A program made the position numbers and the translations under genes. Shown in pieces: positions 18,457-33,124 of a stretch of DNA of 58,786 bases (position 1 is its first letter; every line of letters starts with the position of its first letter). Under the pieces are notes generated by a model, which searched no databases, was not told where the DNA came from, and was given only the letters and a program-made list of their open reading frames with translations. The stretch lies in assembly GCA_030527925.1 (NCBI GenBank), contig JAUMZW010000010.1, positions 1-58,786 on the forward strand, given 5' to 3'. Source of the stretch: Streptococcus sp. (lineage in GTDB: Bacteria > Bacillota > Bacilli > Lactobacillales > Streptococcaceae).

Positions 18457-20334
18457 ATGACAGCTAATGAAGCAGTTAGAACCTTTAATACCGGGGAAAA
18501 CTTTGCTATCCAAAATTATTTAGGATCCCATTTTACTCATCATAATGGTGAGGATGGTTTTTACTTTAGAGTTTGGGCACCCTATGCTCAAAAAGTTCAA
18601 CTGATAGGTGATTTCACCTCTTGGAGAGAATATGCACTAGATATGACTCAAGATGATGGTATATGGGAGATTTTTGTTAATTGGGCATATGAAGGGCAAA
18701 TATACAAATATCTAGTTACAAGAGAATCAGGTCAAGAAGTTGAAAAAATTGATCCTTTTGGCAAGTTATTTGAAAGTCGACCCGCAACAGGGACGATTTT
18801 GAGAAAAGATAATGTATTCAAATGGCAGGATAGTTTATGGTTGGGTCGTCGGAAACGTTTTGGATTTAAGGAACGACCGATTAACATTTACGAAGTTCAT
18901 GCAAGCTCTTGGAAAAGAGCGAGTGATGGATCGAATTTAACATTTAAAGACCTAACAGTCCAGCTCATACCTTATTTGGTTGAGATGCATTATACTCACG
19001 TAGAATTTATGCCTTTGATGGCTCACCCTTTAGATGTGAGTTGGGGTTATCAATCAATGGGTTATTTTGCCTTAGAGCATACCTTCGGAAGACCAGAAGA
19101 GTTTAAGGAATTTGTTAATACATGCCATCAGAATAATATTGGGGTCATTGTTGATTGGGTTCCTGGACACTTTACCCAAAACGATGATGCACTAGCGTAC
19201 TTTGATGGAACTCCTTTATTTGAGTATACTGACTACGATAGAGCTCATAATTATCGATGGGGTGCTTTAAATTTTGACTTAGGGAAAAATCAAGTCCAAT
19301 CATTCTTGATTTCAAGCTTGCTTTATTGGATAAATGAGTATCATTTAGATGGTGTTAGGGTCGACGCAGTTAGCAATATGTTATATCTAGATTATGATGA
19401 GGGGCCTTGGAAAGTAAATCATGAGGGAACAAATATTAATTTAGAAGGATTTCATTTTTTACGAAAATTAAACGGTGTAGTAAAACGTGACCATCCAGAC
19501 CTTATGATGATTGCTGAGGAAGCAACCGCTAGTATTCCGATTACGACATCATTAAAAGATAATGGACTTGGATTTGATTACAAGTGGAATATGGGTTGGA
19601 TGAATGATACCTTGAAATTTTTTGAGGAAGACCCTGTTTATCGTCAATTTGACTATAATTTAATTACCTTTAGTTTTATGTATAGTTTTAAAGAGCATTA
19701 TATCTTACCATTTTCACATGATGAAGTTGTTCATGGTAAAAAAAGTTTGATGCATAAGATGTGGGGTGACCGTTACAATCAATTTGCAGGACTTAGGAAT
19801 TTATATACGTATCAAATTTGTCATCCAGGAAAAAAACTTTTATTTATGGGAAGTGAGTTTGGTCAATTTTTAGAATGGAAATGTCAAGAACAACTAGAAT
19901 GGTCCAATCTTGAAGACGAAATGAACCGTAAAATGCAAATATTTACTAGGAACTTAAATGCTTTCTATAAAGATCATAGGTCGTTATGGCAAATTGATGA
20001 TTCATATGATGGTATTGAAATTATTGATGCAGATAATTCTGCTGAAACTGTCTTATCTTTTATTAGACGTAGTAAAAAAGGTGAAGATTTAATCTGTGTG
20101 TTTAATATGACACCTGTTGAACGACAGAATTTTACTATCGGTGTTCCTAATTTTGGGATTTATGAGGAAATTTGGAATACAGAATTAGTAGAGTTTGGGG
20201 GTGTCTGGAGAGCCCACAATCCAAATACTAAGACTAAAAAAGAGATGTGGAAGGATTATAAGCAAACCCTATCATTTACTTTACCAGCAATGGGGGCAAG
20301 TATTTGGAGAATTAAACGTCGCTTAAAAGATTAG
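18457..20334 (+). CDS. glgB: 1,4-alpha-glucan branching enzyme GlgB
   Basis: 625 residues. Cuts alpha-1,4 chains and rejoins them as alpha-1,6 branches during glycogen synthesis. CBM48 module at about residues 25-120 ([20 protein letters not shown]); GH13_9 barrel with the GlgB sequence [18 protein letters not shown], nucleophile Asp303 in [16 protein letters not shown], acid in AEEAT (about residue 354) and [14 protein letters not shown] strong ribosome site AAGGAGG precedes the ATG. First gene of glgB-C-D-A-P; the last gene ends at 26480 with a terminator. Confidence 0.96.
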   Translation: MTANEAVRTFNTGENFAIQNYLGSHFTHHNGEDGFYFRVWAPYAQKVQLIGDFTSWREYALDMTQDDGIWEIFVNWAYEGQIYKYLVTRESGQEVEKIDPFGKLFESRPATGTILRKDNVFKWQDSLWLGRRKRFGFKERPINIYEVHASSWKRASDGSNLTFKDLTVQLIPYLVEMHYTHVEFMPLMAHPLDVSWGYQSMGYFALEHTFGRPEEFKEFVNTCHQNNIGVIVDWVPGHFTQNDDALAYFDGTPLFEYTDYDRAHNYRWGALNFDLGKNQVQSFLISSLLYWINEYHLDGVRVDAVSNMLYLDYDEGPWKVNHEGTNINLEGFHFLRKLNGVVKRDHPDLMMIAEEATASIPITTSLKDNGLGFDYKWNMGWMNDTLKFFEEDPVYRQFDYNLITFSFMYSFKEHYILPFSHDEVVHGKKSLMHKMWGDRYNQFAGLRNLYTYQICHPGKKLLFMGSEFGQFLEWKCQEQLEWSNLEDEMNRKMQIFTRNLNAFYKDHRSLWQIDDSYDGIEIIDADNSAETVLSFIRRSKKGEDLICVFNMTPVERQNFTIGVPNFGIYEEIWNTELVEFGGVWRAHNPNTKTKKEMWKDYKQTLSFTLPAMGASIWRIKRRLKD

Positions 20335-20374
20335 CAGTCGTACTAATGAGATTTATATCAGAAAGGATATTTTA

Positions 20375-21514
20375 ATGAAAAATGAAATGTTAGCTCTTAT
20401 CCTAGCAGGTGGTCAAGGGACACGCCTAGGAAAATTAACTCAAACTATTGCAAAACCTGCTGTTCAATTTGGTGGTAGGTACCGTATTATTGACTTTGCA
20501 TTGTCAAATTGTGCTAATTCAGGAATTCATAATGTTGGAGTGATTACTCAGTATCAACCATTAGCTTTAAACAGCCATATTGGAAATGGGTCTGCTTGGG
20601 GATTGGATGGTATAGATTCAGGAGCTTCAATTTTACAACCGTACTCAGCTACTGAGGGAAATCGTTGGTTCCAAGGAACTAGTCATGCTATTTTTCAAAA
20701 TATTGACTACATTGATTCTATTGATCCAGAGTATGTTTTGATTTTATCAGGTGATCATATTTATAAGATGGATTATGATGATATGCTTCAAAAACATAAG
20801 GATAATATGGCATCTTTGACAGTTGCAGTAATTGACGTCCCTCTTAAAGAAGCGAGTCGATTTGGTATTATGAATACAGATTCAAATGATAGAATTGTCG
20901 AATTTGAAGAAAAACCTGAACATCCAAAATCAACAAAAGCATCAATGGGTATTTATATATTTAACTGGAAACGATTGAAAACAATGCTAGAAGATGCTGA
21001 AAAAAATAACGTCGATATGTCCGATTTTGGTAAAAATGTTATACCAGCCTACCTAGAAAGTGGTGAGCGTGTATATGCTTATAACTTTGAGGGTTATTGG
21101 AAAGATGTTGGTACCATCGAATCACTTTGGGAAGCTAATATGGAATATATTGGAGAAGACAATGAGTTACATAGTCATGACCGTTCTTGGAAAATATACT
21201 CAAGAAATGTTATTGCTCCACCAAACTTTTTGACTGAAGAATCTGATGTTAAAAATTCATTAGTTGTAGATGGCTGTTTTGTAGCTGGAAAAGTAGAGCA
21301 TTCTATTTTATCAACGAATGTTCAAGTGAAAGAAGGAGCAGAAATTAAGGATTCCTTTATCATGAGTGGTGCAATTATAAATGAAGGTGCTAAAATTTAC
21401 CGTGCCATAATTGGAGAAGGTGCAATTATTGAACCAAATGCTGTTGTCGATGGAACTGAAGTAGTGCAGGTTGTGGGATATAAAGAAAGAGTGGGGTTAC
21501 CAAATGAAGATTGA
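20375..21514 (+). CDS. glgC: Glucose-1-phosphate adenylyltransferase, catalytic subunit GlgC
   Basis: 379 residues. Makes ADP-glucose from ATP and glucose-1-phosphate, the controlling step of glycogen synthesis. The N-terminal nucleotidyltransferase domain shows [32 protein letters not shown] (glycine-rich loop and catalytic Arg and Lys), [10 protein letters not shown] and [11 protein letters not shown]; a left-handed beta-helix forms the C-terminus. AAAGGAT precedes the ATG. The end overlaps the glgD start by 11 bp; GlgC and GlgD form a heterotetramer in Bacillales and Lactobacillales. Confidence 0.95.
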   Translation: MKNEMLALILAGGQGTRLGKLTQTIAKPAVQFGGRYRIIDFALSNCANSGIHNVGVITQYQPLALNSHIGNGSAWGLDGIDSGASILQPYSATEGNRWFQGTSHAIFQNIDYIDSIDPEYVLILSGDHIYKMDYDDMLQKHKDNMASLTVAVIDVPLKEASRFGIMNTDSNDRIVEFEEKPEHPKSTKASMGIYIFNWKRLKTMLEDAEKNNVDMSDFGKNVIPAYLESGERVYAYNFEGYWKDVGTIESLWEANMEYIGEDNELHSHDRSWKIYSRNVIAPPNFLTEESDVKNSLVVDGCFVAGKVEHSILSTNVQVKEGAEIKDSFIMSGAIINEGAKIYRAIIGEGAIIEPNAVVDGTEVVQVVGYKERVGLPNED

Positions 21515-22640
21515 TAAATATTCAGCGATATTAGGAAGTACAATTGGTTTTTCAGAGATGGAAGGTTTGACTGATAAGAGACCGCTAGCAAATCTTCCCT
21601 TTGATGGTAAGTATAGACTAGTTGACTTCCAATTATCAAATTTAGCAAACGCTGGTGTAAGAAGTGTTTATGCAATCTTTAGAGGACAAAATGTCCGTTC
21701 AATATTTGACCATATCAGAAATGGTAGAGAATGGGGATTAAATACTTTACTGAGCCATTACTTTTTAGGATTTTATAATTCAGATGTGAAAGATAGTATT
21801 GCAACAGATAAAGATTACTACGATCAAATTTTAACCTACTTAAAACGATCAGGGTCTGATCAAACTATTTATCTCAGTTGCGATATTCTTTGTAATATTG
21901 ATTTAGAGCAGGTTTTACATGTTCATAATGCTAATAAACGTCAAATGACTGTTGTATATAAAAAATTAGAGACACAACAGATTTCTAAATCTAATATGAT
22001 TTTAAATGTTGATGAGACAGATACTGTTATTGGACAAGATACTGTTTCAGGTGAAAATGGACTTGAAAAAATGTCTGCTGGTATTTATATAGTTAATACT
22101 CCTTGGTTGATTGAACAAATGGAAAAAGAAGCCATTAAAGAAAATCCAAGAAAAGTACGTTTCTTGTTAAGAGACCTTTGTGTTGAAAGCCAAGCCCTAG
22201 CTTTTGAGTACACAGGTTACTTAGCTAACATTTCTTCTGTGAAATCTTATTATGATGCTAATATGGATATGTTAGACACACAAAAATTCTATTCACTTTT
22301 ATATAGTAACCAAAAGGTGTATACTAAGATTAAGAATGAAGAATCAACTTATTTTGCTGAAGAATCAACTGTTAAAAATGCTCAGTTTGCTTCTGGAAGC
22401 ATTGTTAAAGGAGAAGTTACAGAATCGATTGTTTCTAGAAATTGTTACATTGATAGTGAATCTTATGTAAGAGCGAGTATCGTTTTCCCTAAAGTGACAA
22501 TTGGGAAAGGTGCTCATATTGAGTATGCTATTCTTGATAAAAACGTTAAAGTGGCACCTGGAGTTACAATCAAGGGAAGTAAAGAAAATCCGATTGTTGT
22601 TTCTAAATCAAAAGAAGTTTTAGAGGATATGATTCAATGA
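21504..22640 (+). CDS. glgD: GlgD, regulatory subunit of glucose-1-phosphate adenylyltransferase
   Basis: 378 residues, starting at the ATG at 21504 inside the last codons of glgC (11-bp overlap); a frame open from 21471 has no better start. Sequence and length parallel GlgC, but the glycine-rich loop is degenerate ([33 protein letters not shown] in outline: no GGxGxRL), which fits the known inability of GlgD to catalyse alone. It modulates GlgC. The end overlaps glgA by 4 bp (ATGA). Confidence 0.93.
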   Translation: MKIDKYSAILGSTIGFSEMEGLTDKRPLANLPFDGKYRLVDFQLSNLANAGVRSVYAIFRGQNVRSIFDHIRNGREWGLNTLLSHYFLGFYNSDVKDSIATDKDYYDQILTYLKRSGSDQTIYLSCDILCNIDLEQVLHVHNANKRQMTVVYKKLETQQISKSNMILNVDETDTVIGQDTVSGENGLEKMSAGIYIVNTPWLIEQMEKEAIKENPRKVRFLLRDLCVESQALAFEYTGYLANISSVKSYYDANMDMLDTQKFYSLLYSNQKVYTKIKNEESTYFAEESTVKNAQFASGSIVKGEVTESIVSRNCYIDSESYVRASIVFPKVTIGKGAHIEYAILDKNVKVAPGVTIKGSKENPIVVSKSKEVLEDMIQ

Positions 22641-24064
22641 AAATAATGTTTGTTGCGGCAGAAGGAGCACCTTTTGCTAAAACAGGTGGATTAGGCGATG
22701 TCATAGGGGCATTGCCTAAATCACTTGTAAAAAGAGGACATCAATTGGCAGTGGTATTACCATACTACGATGTAGTTCATCAAAAATTCGGTCATGAAAT
22801 AGAAGATTTATTCCATTTTTATGTCAATGTAGGATGGCGCCACCAGTATGTAGGTGTTAAAAAAATTCATCGAGACGGTGTTAATTTTTACTTTATTGAT
22901 AATCAATTTTATTTCTTTAGGGGTCGTATATATGGTGACTGGGATGATGGAGAGCGTTTTGCTTATTTCCAACTAGCAGCACTTGAATTAATGGAAAAAA
23001 TTGATTTTATTCCCGATGTTTTACATGTTCACGATTACCACACTGCAATGATTCCATATTTACTAAAAGAAAAATATAGTTGGATTAATGCTTATAGCTC
23101 AATTAAAACAGTCTTTACGATTCATAATATCGAATTTCAGGGACAATATTCACCTGAAATGTTGGGTGATTTATTTGGCGTTGATTATGAACGTTATGAA
23201 GATGGTACATTACGTTGGAATGGTTGTTTAAACTGGATGAAAGCTGCTGTTTTATATGCTGACCGAGTCACTACAGTTTCTCCAAGCTATGCAAATGAGA
23301 TTCAAACCCCAGCGTTTGGGAAAGGTTTGGAACAGATTATGAGGATGGAATCTGGAAAACTAACAGGTATCGTGAATGGTATTGATACGGAGCTTTTAAA
23401 TCCAGAATCAGATGAGATGATTCCGTATCATTTCTCAATAGATGACTTGGGCGGAAAGAAAAAAGATAAAGTTTCCCTTCAAGAAAGGGTTGGCTTACCT
23501 GTTAGAGACGATGTTCCTCTTATCGGAATTGTTTCTAGATTGACAGACCAGAAGGGTTTTGATTTAGTTGTTAAAGAGTTACACAACATGTTACAACTTG
23601 ATATTCAAGTGGTATTGTTAGGTACTGGATATCAAGATTATGAAGCAGCGTTCTCATGGTTTTCACAAGAATATCCTGAGAAATTATCAGCTCATATCAC
23701 GTTTGATTTAGAGTTAGCGCAACAAATTTATGCAGCATCTGATATCTTTTTAATGCCTAGTGCATTTGAGCCATGTGGTTTATCACAATTAATGGCTATG
23801 CGTTATGGAACATTACCTCTAGTACACGAAGTTGGAGGTCTAAAAGATACCGTTGAGCCATTTAATATTTATGAAAATTCTGGTACAGGTTTTTCATTTA
23901 ATCATTTTGATGGTTTCTGGCTAATGGAAACATTAAAATATGCCTTAGATACTTATCTAAATAACCCATCAGCATGGCACCTGTTACAAAAAAATGCCAT
24001 GGCAAAAGATTTTTCTTGGGATACTGCTTGTCAATCGTACATACAATTATATGAATACCTTTAG
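22637..24064 (+). CDS. glgA: Glycogen synthase GlgA (ADP-glucose, GT5)
   Basis: 475 residues. Adds glucose from ADP-glucose to growing alpha-1,4 chains. [15 protein letters not shown] near the N-terminus carries the KTGGL loop that binds ADP-glucose; [23 protein letters not shown] and the C-terminal [18 protein letters not shown] (EPCGL motif of GT5 retaining transferases) are all intact. It is coupled to glgD through ATGA and lies 19 bp before glgP. Confidence 0.96.
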   Translation: MKIMFVAAEGAPFAKTGGLGDVIGALPKSLVKRGHQLAVVLPYYDVVHQKFGHEIEDLFHFYVNVGWRHQYVGVKKIHRDGVNFYFIDNQFYFFRGRIYGDWDDGERFAYFQLAALELMEKIDFIPDVLHVHDYHTAMIPYLLKEKYSWINAYSSIKTVFTIHNIEFQGQYSPEMLGDLFGVDYERYEDGTLRWNGCLNWMKAAVLYADRVTTVSPSYANEIQTPAFGKGLEQIMRMESGKLTGIVNGIDTELLNPESDEMIPYHFSIDDLGGKKKDKVSLQERVGLPVRDDVPLIGIVSRLTDQKGFDLVVKELHNMLQLDIQVVLLGTGYQDYEAAFSWFSQEYPEKLSAHITFDLELAQQIYAASDIFLMPSAFEPCGLSQLMAMRYGTLPLVHEVGGLKDTVEPFNIYENSGTGFSFNHFDGFWLMETLKYALDTYLNNPSAWHLLQKNAMAKDFSWDTACQSYIQLYEYL

Positions 24065-24083
24065 TGGAGGATAAAAGGAGAAG

Positions 24084-26480
24084 ATGGATTTAACAAAAGA
24101 ACAATTTATTCAAGATTTTAAACAAACGTTACATGAAGAGCAGTTGATAAAAGTTTCTGTAGCGACACCTTCTGAAATTTTTTTAACATTAGCAAAATTA
24201 ATTAGACGTTATTATACTAATACTTGGATTACACGTAATCGTAAGTTATCTGAAAATCAGGAAAAGGTTGCCTACTATTTTTCAATTGAGTTTTTACCAG
24301 GTCGAATGCTTGAGACTAATCTTTTAAATCTAGGAATATTAGATACGGTTAAAGAGAGTTTTCAAGATTTGGAAATTAACTTCCAAGATGTTAAAGAAGC
24401 AGAACATGATATGGCCTTGGGTAACGGGGGATTAGGTCGATTAGCTGCAGCTTTTATGGATTCTCTTGCAACTACTGGATATCCAGGTTTTGGAAATGGA
24501 TTACGTTATAAATATGGTTTGTTCAAACAAAGAATAGTTGATGGTTATCAAGTTGAGTTACCAGATTCTTGGTTTGGATCAATTGGGAATGTTTGGGAAG
24601 TTAGAAAAGATCACGATATTGTTGATGTTAAATTATTTGGTAAGGTCTATCTAAGTGCAGATAAAGATGGTAAATTTAGACCAGTTTATGATAAACCGAG
24701 TATTTTACATGCAGTTCCTTATGATATTCCTCAAATTGGTTATCAAAATGGCGTAATCAATAATCTTAGACTTTGGGATGTTGAGATTCCAAAGGAGTAT
24801 GAACTTGACTACCCAACAATTGAGTCTAGAAGAAGAGTTCAGGATATCACTGCTATCTTGTACCCAGATGATTCCAATTACGAAGGAAAACAACTTCGTT
24901 TGATTCAAGAGTATTTTATGACTAGTGCCGGTTTACAAACAATTGTAAAATCTTATCTCAAACAAGGTTTACCATTAACACAGCTTCATGAGAAAGTATC
25001 AGTCCATATTAATGATACGCATCCAGCAGTTGCCCCTGCTGAATTAATGCGTATTTTGGTTGATGAGTATGATTTAGAGTGGGATGATGCTTGGCAAACA
25101 ACGGTAAAAACAATGAGTTATACCAATCATACTATTTTATCTGAAGCCTTAGAAAAATGGTCAGTAAATCTCTTTAAATCTGTTATCCCTCGTGTTTATC
25201 AAATTATTTTGGAAATTGATAATCGCTATGTTTCAGAAATGGCTCATCAGGGAATAGATCATCTAACAATTGAAAATACAAGGATTGTAAAAGATGATTA
25301 TATTCATATGGCCAATTTAGCCATAATTGGCGGTCATTCTGTTAATGGAGTTGCAAAGCTGCATACAGAATTATTAAAAGAAGATACTTTACATGATTTT
25401 TATAAACTATTCCCTGAAAAATTCAATAATAAAACAAATGGTATCGTTCAACGTCGATGGACTCAAATTGCTGCACCTGAGTTATCACATTTATTAGATG
25501 AAACTATTGGAAAGCAATGGCGTAAAGATATTCACTTGTTGACACAACTTCTAGAGTACCATAATGACCAATCTGTTTTGACTAAATTTTATCAAGTGAA
25601 ACAAGCAGCGAAACGACGTTTAGCAGATTATATTTTAAAAACAACAGGTATTGAAGTTTCGACAGATGCCATTTTTGATGTGCAGGTTAAACGACTTCAT
25701 GCTTATAAACGCCAACTATTAAATGTTTTACACATTATTAAACTTTACTGGGATATCAAAAACAACCCTGAAATTGATATGATCCCACGTGTCTTTATCT
25801 TTGGAGCAAAGGCTGCACCTGGATATCATTTTGCAAAATCAGTTATTAAGATTATTAATGAGTTAGCCAATCTAATTAATTATGATGAGAGCTTACGAGG
25901 TAAGTTAAAAGTTGTCTTTCTTGAGAATTATAATGTTAGTTTAGCTGAGTTAATCATTCCTGCTGCAGATGTTTCAGAACAAATTTCTTTAGCCTCTAAA
26001 GAAGCTTCAGGAACATCAAATATGAAATTTATGATGACAGGAGCAGTTACCTTAGCTACACTTGATGGAGCAAATATTGAAATAAAAGATGAGGTTGGAG
26101 AAGAAAACATTATCATTTTTGGAATGAACAAAGATGAAGTTTATCATCACTATGCAACACATGATTATTATTCAAAAGACATCTTTGATACTAATCCAGT
26201 GGTAAAACGTGTGGTAACAAGTTTCATTGATGGTACTATTCCCAATATTGCTAGTGAAGGGACAGAAATTTTTGAAGCATTGATTACACATAATGATGAA
26301 TATTTCTTATTGGAAGATTTCACATCTTATGTAGAAGCACATGAAAGGATTGACCAGTTATATAGAGATAAATACCAATGGTCTCAAAAGTGTTTAACAA
26401 ACATTGCAAAATCAGGGAAGTTTACTTCTGATGATACGATCACAGAATATGCAACTGAGATATGGAATTTAGAAAAATAA
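24084..26480 (+). CDS. glgP: Glycogen phosphorylase GlgP
   Basis: 798 residues, full length for a bacterial GT35 phosphorylase. Releases glucose-1-phosphate from glycogen ends. Landmarks are ALGNGGLGRLAAAFMDSLAT near the N-terminus, HINDTHPAVAPAELMR, and the pyridoxal-phosphate site EASGTSNMKFMMTGAVTLAT with the cofactor lysine. Ribosome site AAAGGAG. As the last gene of the glg operon it supplies the breakdown arm beside the synthesis genes; with PulA it can fully degrade branched glycogen. Confidence 0.96.
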   Translation: MDLTKEQFIQDFKQTLHEEQLIKVSVATPSEIFLTLAKLIRRYYTNTWITRNRKLSENQEKVAYYFSIEFLPGRMLETNLLNLGILDTVKESFQDLEINFQDVKEAEHDMALGNGGLGRLAAAFMDSLATTGYPGFGNGLRYKYGLFKQRIVDGYQVELPDSWFGSIGNVWEVRKDHDIVDVKLFGKVYLSADKDGKFRPVYDKPSILHAVPYDIPQIGYQNGVINNLRLWDVEIPKEYELDYPTIESRRRVQDITAILYPDDSNYEGKQLRLIQEYFMTSAGLQTIVKSYLKQGLPLTQLHEKVSVHINDTHPAVAPAELMRILVDEYDLEWDDAWQTTVKTMSYTNHTILSEALEKWSVNLFKSVIPRVYQIILEIDNRYVSEMAHQGIDHLTIENTRIVKDDYIHMANLAIIGGHSVNGVAKLHTELLKEDTLHDFYKLFPEKFNNKTNGIVQRRWTQIAAPELSHLLDETIGKQWRKDIHLLTQLLEYHNDQSVLTKFYQVKQAAKRRLADYILKTTGIEVSTDAIFDVQVKRLHAYKRQLLNVLHIIKLYWDIKNNPEIDMIPRVFIFGAKAAPGYHFAKSVIKIINELANLINYDESLRGKLKVVFLENYNVSLAELIIPAADVSEQISLASKEASGTSNMKFMMTGAVTLATLDGANIEIKDEVGEENIIIFGMNKDEVYHHYATHDYYSKDIFDTNPVVKRVVTSFIDGTIPNIASEGTEIFEALITHNDEYFLLEDFTSYVEAHERIDQLYRDKYQWSQKCLTNIAKSGKFTSDDTITEYATEIWNLEK

Positions 26481-26496
26481 CCATATGATTTAAGAT

Positions 26497-26526
26497 AAAA
26501 AGCTTGGAACGATTCGAGCTTTTTAG
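26497..26526 (+). terminator. glg operon terminator
   Basis: 10-bp stem AAAAAGCTTG (26497-26506) with CGAGCTTTTT (26515-26524), one G-T pair, 8-nt loop, T run. Confidence 0.8.
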
Positions 26527-26617
26527 CATATTAAATGGAATTTCCTAACTAAATTAAGTTAAATTAATATAAAGGTTAACAAAAGTTAAAAAAAAGTCTT
26601 ATTTAAAGGGTATCTGG

Positions 26618-26646
26618 TTGACATTCAATTAAAATAGGACTAAAAT
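26618..26646 (+). promoter_or_regulatory. atp operon promoter
   Basis: TTGACA (26618-26623), 17-bp spacer, TAAAAT (26641-26646): the best -35 in the window, as expected for a heavily used operon. Confidence 0.8.
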
Positions 26647-26681
26647 AACAAAGTAAAAATTTTTAAAAAGGAGAATTCAGC

Positions 26682-26885
26682 ATGAATTTACAAATTTTAG
26701 CACTCGGTTTAGCCGTTTTAGGCGTTAGTATTGGTGAGGGTATCCTCGTTTCAAACATCGCAAAAGCATCAGCTCGTCAGCCAGAAATGTTTAAGAAATT
26801 AAGTAGTTTAATGTTCTTAGGTGTTGCCTTTATCGAAGGTACATTCTTTGTCCTATTTATCTTTACATTCTTTGTTGGAAAATAA
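26682..26885 (+). CDS. atpE: ATP synthase F0 subunit c
   Basis: 67-residue two-helix hairpin of the membrane rotor ring. Helix 1 contains GVSIGEG, the polar loop ARQPEM holds the conserved RQP that contacts F1, and helix 2 has the ion-carrying Glu52 in AFIEGTFF. In streptococci the c subunit gene comes first, before atpB, as here. In these fermenters the enzyme mainly hydrolyses ATP to pump protons out, so it matters for acid tolerance. Confidence 0.95.
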   Translation: MNLQILALGLAVLGVSIGEGILVSNIAKASARQPEMFKKLSSLMFLGVAFIEGTFFVLFIFTFFVGK

Positions 26886-26916
26886 AGATAACGGATTAGT
26901 ATAAAGAAGGAGGAGA

Positions 26917-27633
26917 ATGTTGGAACATTTGGAAAATCCGACCATTCATTTATTTGGTCTTGAGTTTGATATGACCATTCTCTCTATGTCTCTTATTGTT
27001 GTTGGTATTGTATTTGCTTTTGTTTTTTGGGCAAGTCGAAATATGACGATAAAACCAAAAGGTAAGCAAAATATTTTAGAATGGGTCTATGAATTTGTTC
27101 GTGGCGTTATTTCTCCTAATTTAGGAGAATATACTGACAACTATAGTTTATTCTTCTTTTCCTTGTTCTTTTTTCTAATAGTTGCTAACAATATTGGTTT
27201 AGCAGCTAAAATTTCATCTGAAACTCAAAATTACTGGACTTCTCCAACAGCAAATTTTGCTGTTGATTTGGGATTATCGCTTATGATTGCCCTAGTTGTC
27301 CATGTTGAAGGTATTCGTAAAAAAGGGATTAAAGGTTACTTAAAAGGTTATCTTTCTCCAACACCAGTTATGTTACCTATGAACTTATTAGAAGAATTGA
27401 CTAATATCTTATCATTAGCTCTTCGTTTATATGGTAATATTTATTCAGGTGAAGTTTTAAGTGGTTTATTACTTCAATTAGCACACATAAATATTATTGG
27501 CGGTTTTGCAGCCGTGATTTTAAATATTTTATGGACTGGATTTTCAGTTATGATTTCATGTATTCAAGCTTATGTTTTTATCATACTTGCTTCAACTTAC
27601 ATAAGTCATAAAGTAAATCATGAAGAAGAGTAA
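26917..27633 (+). CDS. atpB: ATP synthase F0 subunit a
   Basis: 238 residues, five to six membrane helices; forms the proton half-channels beside the c ring. The essential arginine lies in [15 protein letters not shown] in the penultimate helix region; the N-terminal [14 protein letters not shown] and the end [24 protein letters not shown] segment (residues near 215-233) are typical. AAGGAGGAG precedes the ATG. Confidence 0.95.
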   Translation: MLEHLENPTIHLFGLEFDMTILSMSLIVVGIVFAFVFWASRNMTIKPKGKQNILEWVYEFVRGVISPNLGEYTDNYSLFFFSLFFFLIVANNIGLAAKISSETQNYWTSPTANFAVDLGLSLMIALVVHVEGIRKKGIKGYLKGYLSPTPVMLPMNLLEELTNILSLALRLYGNIYSGEVLSGLLLQLAHINIIGGFAAVILNILWTGFSVMISCIQAYVFIILASTYISHKVNHEEE

Positions 27634-27650
27634 AGAAAGAGGAGTTAGCA

Positions 27651-28148
27651 ATGTCTACAATTATTAATGAGAGTAGTCTAGGAAATATCATCATTGTTAC
27701 AGGTTCATTTGTCTTATTGCTTCTTTTAATTAAAGTGTTTGCTTGGCAACAAATCACAGGTATTTTTTCAGCACGATCTGAAAAAATTTCATCTGATATA
27801 GATGGAGCTGAAACAGCACGTCAAAAAGCAGAAGAATTAGCAAACAAACGTGAGCTTGAATTATCAAATGCAAAGAATGAAGGTATTCAAATCATTGAGG
27901 ATGCAAAAGGTGTTGGTCAAAATAAGAGCCAACAAATTATTACATCAGCTCATGAAGAAGCAAATCGTATTAAGGATAAAGCTAATCAAGATATTGAACA
28001 ATCAAAAGCAGAAGCTTTAGCAAGTGTTAAAGGTGATGTTGCTGATTTATCAGTTCTATTAGCAGAAAAAATCTTAAGTAAACAATTAGATAAAGAATCA
28101 CAAAGCCAATTGATTGATACCTATCTTGATAAGTTAGGAGAAGTCTAA
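27651..28148 (+). CDS. atpF: ATP synthase F0 subunit b
   Basis: 165 residues: one N-terminal membrane helix (IIIVTGSFVLLLLLIKVFAW, about residues 13-32), then a long charged coiled coil forming the peripheral stalk that holds F1 still. AGAGGAG precedes the ATG. The stop shares a base with the atpH start (TAATG). Confidence 0.94.
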   Translation: MSTIINESSLGNIIIVTGSFVLLLLLIKVFAWQQITGIFSARSEKISSDIDGAETARQKAEELANKRELELSNAKNEGIQIIEDAKGVGQNKSQQIITSAHEEANRIKDKANQDIEQSKAEALASVKGDVADLSVLLAEKILSKQLDKESQSQLIDTYLDKLGEV

Positions 28149-28684
28149 TGACTAAAAAAACAGAGGTTCTTATTGAGCAGTATGCAAAAAGTCTTGTGGA
28201 AGTTGCAGTCGAAAAAAATTGTGTGACTGCCGTCCAGGAAGATGTAAAAGCTTTATTGCTGATTTTTGAAGAATCAGATTTAAATAAAACTTTGAAAAGC
28301 CTTGCAATAACACGAGAACAAAAGAAACAGCTTGTTAGGTTGCTTCAAGAGTCTAGTTCAGACTATATGAAAAATTTTCTTGAGGTAATTTTGCAAAATG
28401 AGAGAGAAGGATTATTATATTCTATCTTAGAAGCTATATTAGAGAAGTTTGCAGTCGTTACGCAAAGTTATGATGCTGTAGTAACAACTGCTATCGCTCT
28501 TTCTGATAAACAAAAACAGCAGTTAGTCAAAACAATTGAAACAAAATTTGGTCTAACTGTTCATCAGATTATTGAAAAAATTGATGAAAATATCTTGGGT
28601 GGTTTTATTATCAATGTTAATAATAGAATTATTGACACAAGTATTCGTCGTCAATTACAACAATTTAAAATGAAATTAAAATAG
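28148..28684 (+). CDS. atpH: ATP synthase F1 subunit delta
   Basis: 178 residues; connects the b-subunit stalk to the top of F1. The N-terminal six-helix domain starts EVLIEQYAKSLVEVAVE, and the C-terminal part reads GGFIINVNNRIIDTSIRRQL, a clear OSCP/delta signature. Start overlaps atpF by 1 bp. This is the least conserved subunit but its position and ending leave little doubt. Confidence 0.94.
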   Translation: MTKKTEVLIEQYAKSLVEVAVEKNCVTAVQEDVKALLLIFEESDLNKTLKSLAITREQKKQLVRLLQESSSDYMKNFLEVILQNEREGLLYSILEAILEKFAVVTQSYDAVVTTAIALSDKQKQQLVKTIETKFGLTVHQIIEKIDENILGGFIINVNNRIIDTSIRRQLQQFKMKLK

Positions 28685-28696
28685 AAAGTGGTGTGA

Positions 28697-30205
<1,509 letters not shown>

Positions 30206-30219
30206 GAGGGAGGTTCTAA

Positions 30220-31098
30220 ATGCCAGGATCTCTTAGTGAAATCAAAGGTAAAATTCATTCTACTGAAAAGACCAGTAAAATCACAAGTGCAATGCAGATG
30301 GTATCTTCTGCTAAGTTGGTGAAATCAGAGCAGGCAGCACGTGACTTTCAAATCTATGCCACAAAGGTTAGACAAATAACAACTGATTTGATGAAAGCAG
30401 AGTTGATTAGTGGCTCAACAAATCCTATGTTAGTATCAAGACCTGTGAAAAAAACAGGCTACATTGTTATTACCTCTGATAAAGGTTTGGTTGGTGGTTA
30501 TAATTCAAAGATTTTAAAAGCCATGCTTGATTTAATTCAAGAATATCATCCAAATGATACTAATTATACAATTATTTCAATAGGAGGTGTTGGTTCGGAT
30601 TTCTTTAAAGCAAGAGGAATTGACGTTGCCTTTGAATTACGTGGTTTAGAAGACCAACCTACATTTGAACAAGTTGGACAAATTATTTCTGAATCAGTAG
30701 AAATGTACAAACAAGAGTTATTTGATGAATTATACGTATGTTATAATCATCACGTTAATAGTATTACAAGCCAGGTTCGTGTTCAACAAATGCTTCCTAT
30801 TACAGAGCTTGATGCAGGTCAAGCTAGTGAAGAAGGAATTTCAAGTTTTGAACTTGAACCAAGTCGCGATGTAATATTGGAGCAATTGTTGCCTCAATAT
30901 ACTGAAAGCTTGATTTATGGAGCTATTATTGATGCAAAAACTGCTGAACACGCCGCTGGGATGACTGCGATGCAGACTGCAACTGATAATGCCAAAAATG
31001 TTATTAATGATTTAACAATACTATATAATAGAGCTCGTCAAGCAGCTATTACTCAAGAAATTACTGAGATTGTAGCTGGAGCAAATGCTCTTGAATAA
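30220..31098 (+). CDS. atpG: ATP synthase F1 subunit gamma
   Basis: 292 residues; the central rotor shaft. The N-terminal helix [22 protein letters not shown] and the C-terminal helix [20 protein letters not shown] with [17 protein letters not shown] are the two coiled-coil strands typical of gamma, with a Rossmann-like domain between. AGGGAGG precedes the ATG. Confidence 0.95.
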   Translation: MPGSLSEIKGKIHSTEKTSKITSAMQMVSSAKLVKSEQAARDFQIYATKVRQITTDLMKAELISGSTNPMLVSRPVKKTGYIVITSDKGLVGGYNSKILKAMLDLIQEYHPNDTNYTIISIGGVGSDFFKARGIDVAFELRGLEDQPTFEQVGQIISESVEMYKQELFDELYVCYNHHVNSITSQVRVQQMLPITELDAGQASEEGISSFELEPSRDVILEQLLPQYTESLIYGAIIDAKTAEHAAGMTAMQTATDNAKNVINDLTILYNRARQAAITQEITEIVAGANALE

Positions 31099-31152
31099 AA
31101 AGATAAAGTTTGCCTATATAATTAAGGTAAGCTCTCATAAGAAATAGTCTAA

Positions 31153-32574
<1,422 letters not shown>

Positions 32575-32586
32575 TGAGGTGCTATT

Positions 32587-33003
32587 ATGGAACAAATGAC
32601 TGTTCAAGTGGTAACACCAGATGGCGTAAAATATGACCATCATTCAACTTTTATTTCTGTTAAAACTCCAGATGGAGAAATGGGAATTTTACCTAACCAT
32701 GTCAATATAATTGCACCTTTAGTAGTTCACGAAATGAAAATTCGTCGTATAGATGATGAAAAACATGTCGATTGGGTTGCTATAAATGGGGGGATTATTG
32801 AAGTTAAAAACAATTTAGTAACAATTGTTGCAGATTCGGCTGAACGTTCAAGAGATATAGATGTTAGTCGTGCTGAGCGTGCTAAAGCTAGAGCAGAACG
32901 TGAAATTGAATCAGCACACAGCGCTCATGATATTGATGAAGAAAAACGAGCTCGTGTAGCTCTTCGTCGTGCCTTGAATCGTATTAGCGTTGGTAATAAA
33001 TAA
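32587..33003 (+). CDS. atpC: ATP synthase F1 subunit epsilon
   Basis: 138 residues: an N-terminal beta sandwich ([34 protein letters not shown]) and a C-terminal two-helix hairpin ([17 protein letters not shown] and [15 protein letters not shown]) that can inhibit ATP hydrolysis. Last gene of the operon, 12 bp after atpD, followed by a strong terminator. Confidence 0.95.
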   Translation: MEQMTVQVVTPDGVKYDHHSTFISVKTPDGEMGILPNHVNIIAPLVVHEMKIRRIDDEKHVDWVAINGGIIEVKNNLVTIVADSAERSRDIDVSRAERAKARAEREIESAHSAHDIDEEKRARVALRRALNRISVGNK

Positions 33004-33029
33004 TTATTTTATTATCTTAACTAAAATAT

Positions 33030-33076
33030 AAAAAGCTAAAAGAGGTTCAATAATGAATCTCTTTTAGCTTTTTATC
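33030..33076 (+). terminator. atp operon terminator
   Basis: Long hairpin: 33030-33049 pairs with 33054-33073 (one G-T pair, 4-nt loop ATAA), with A and T runs on the two flanks. Confidence 0.85.
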
Positions 33077-33124
33077 ACTTTCTTTTAAAATTAATATGAA
33101 AAATAAAATTGTCATCTTTTTGTC

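Noticed and set aside
26525..26617. A-rich stretch with repeated GTTAA words before the atp promoter as an operator
   Set aside because: The words are short and irregular; no symmetric or evenly spaced site could be defined.
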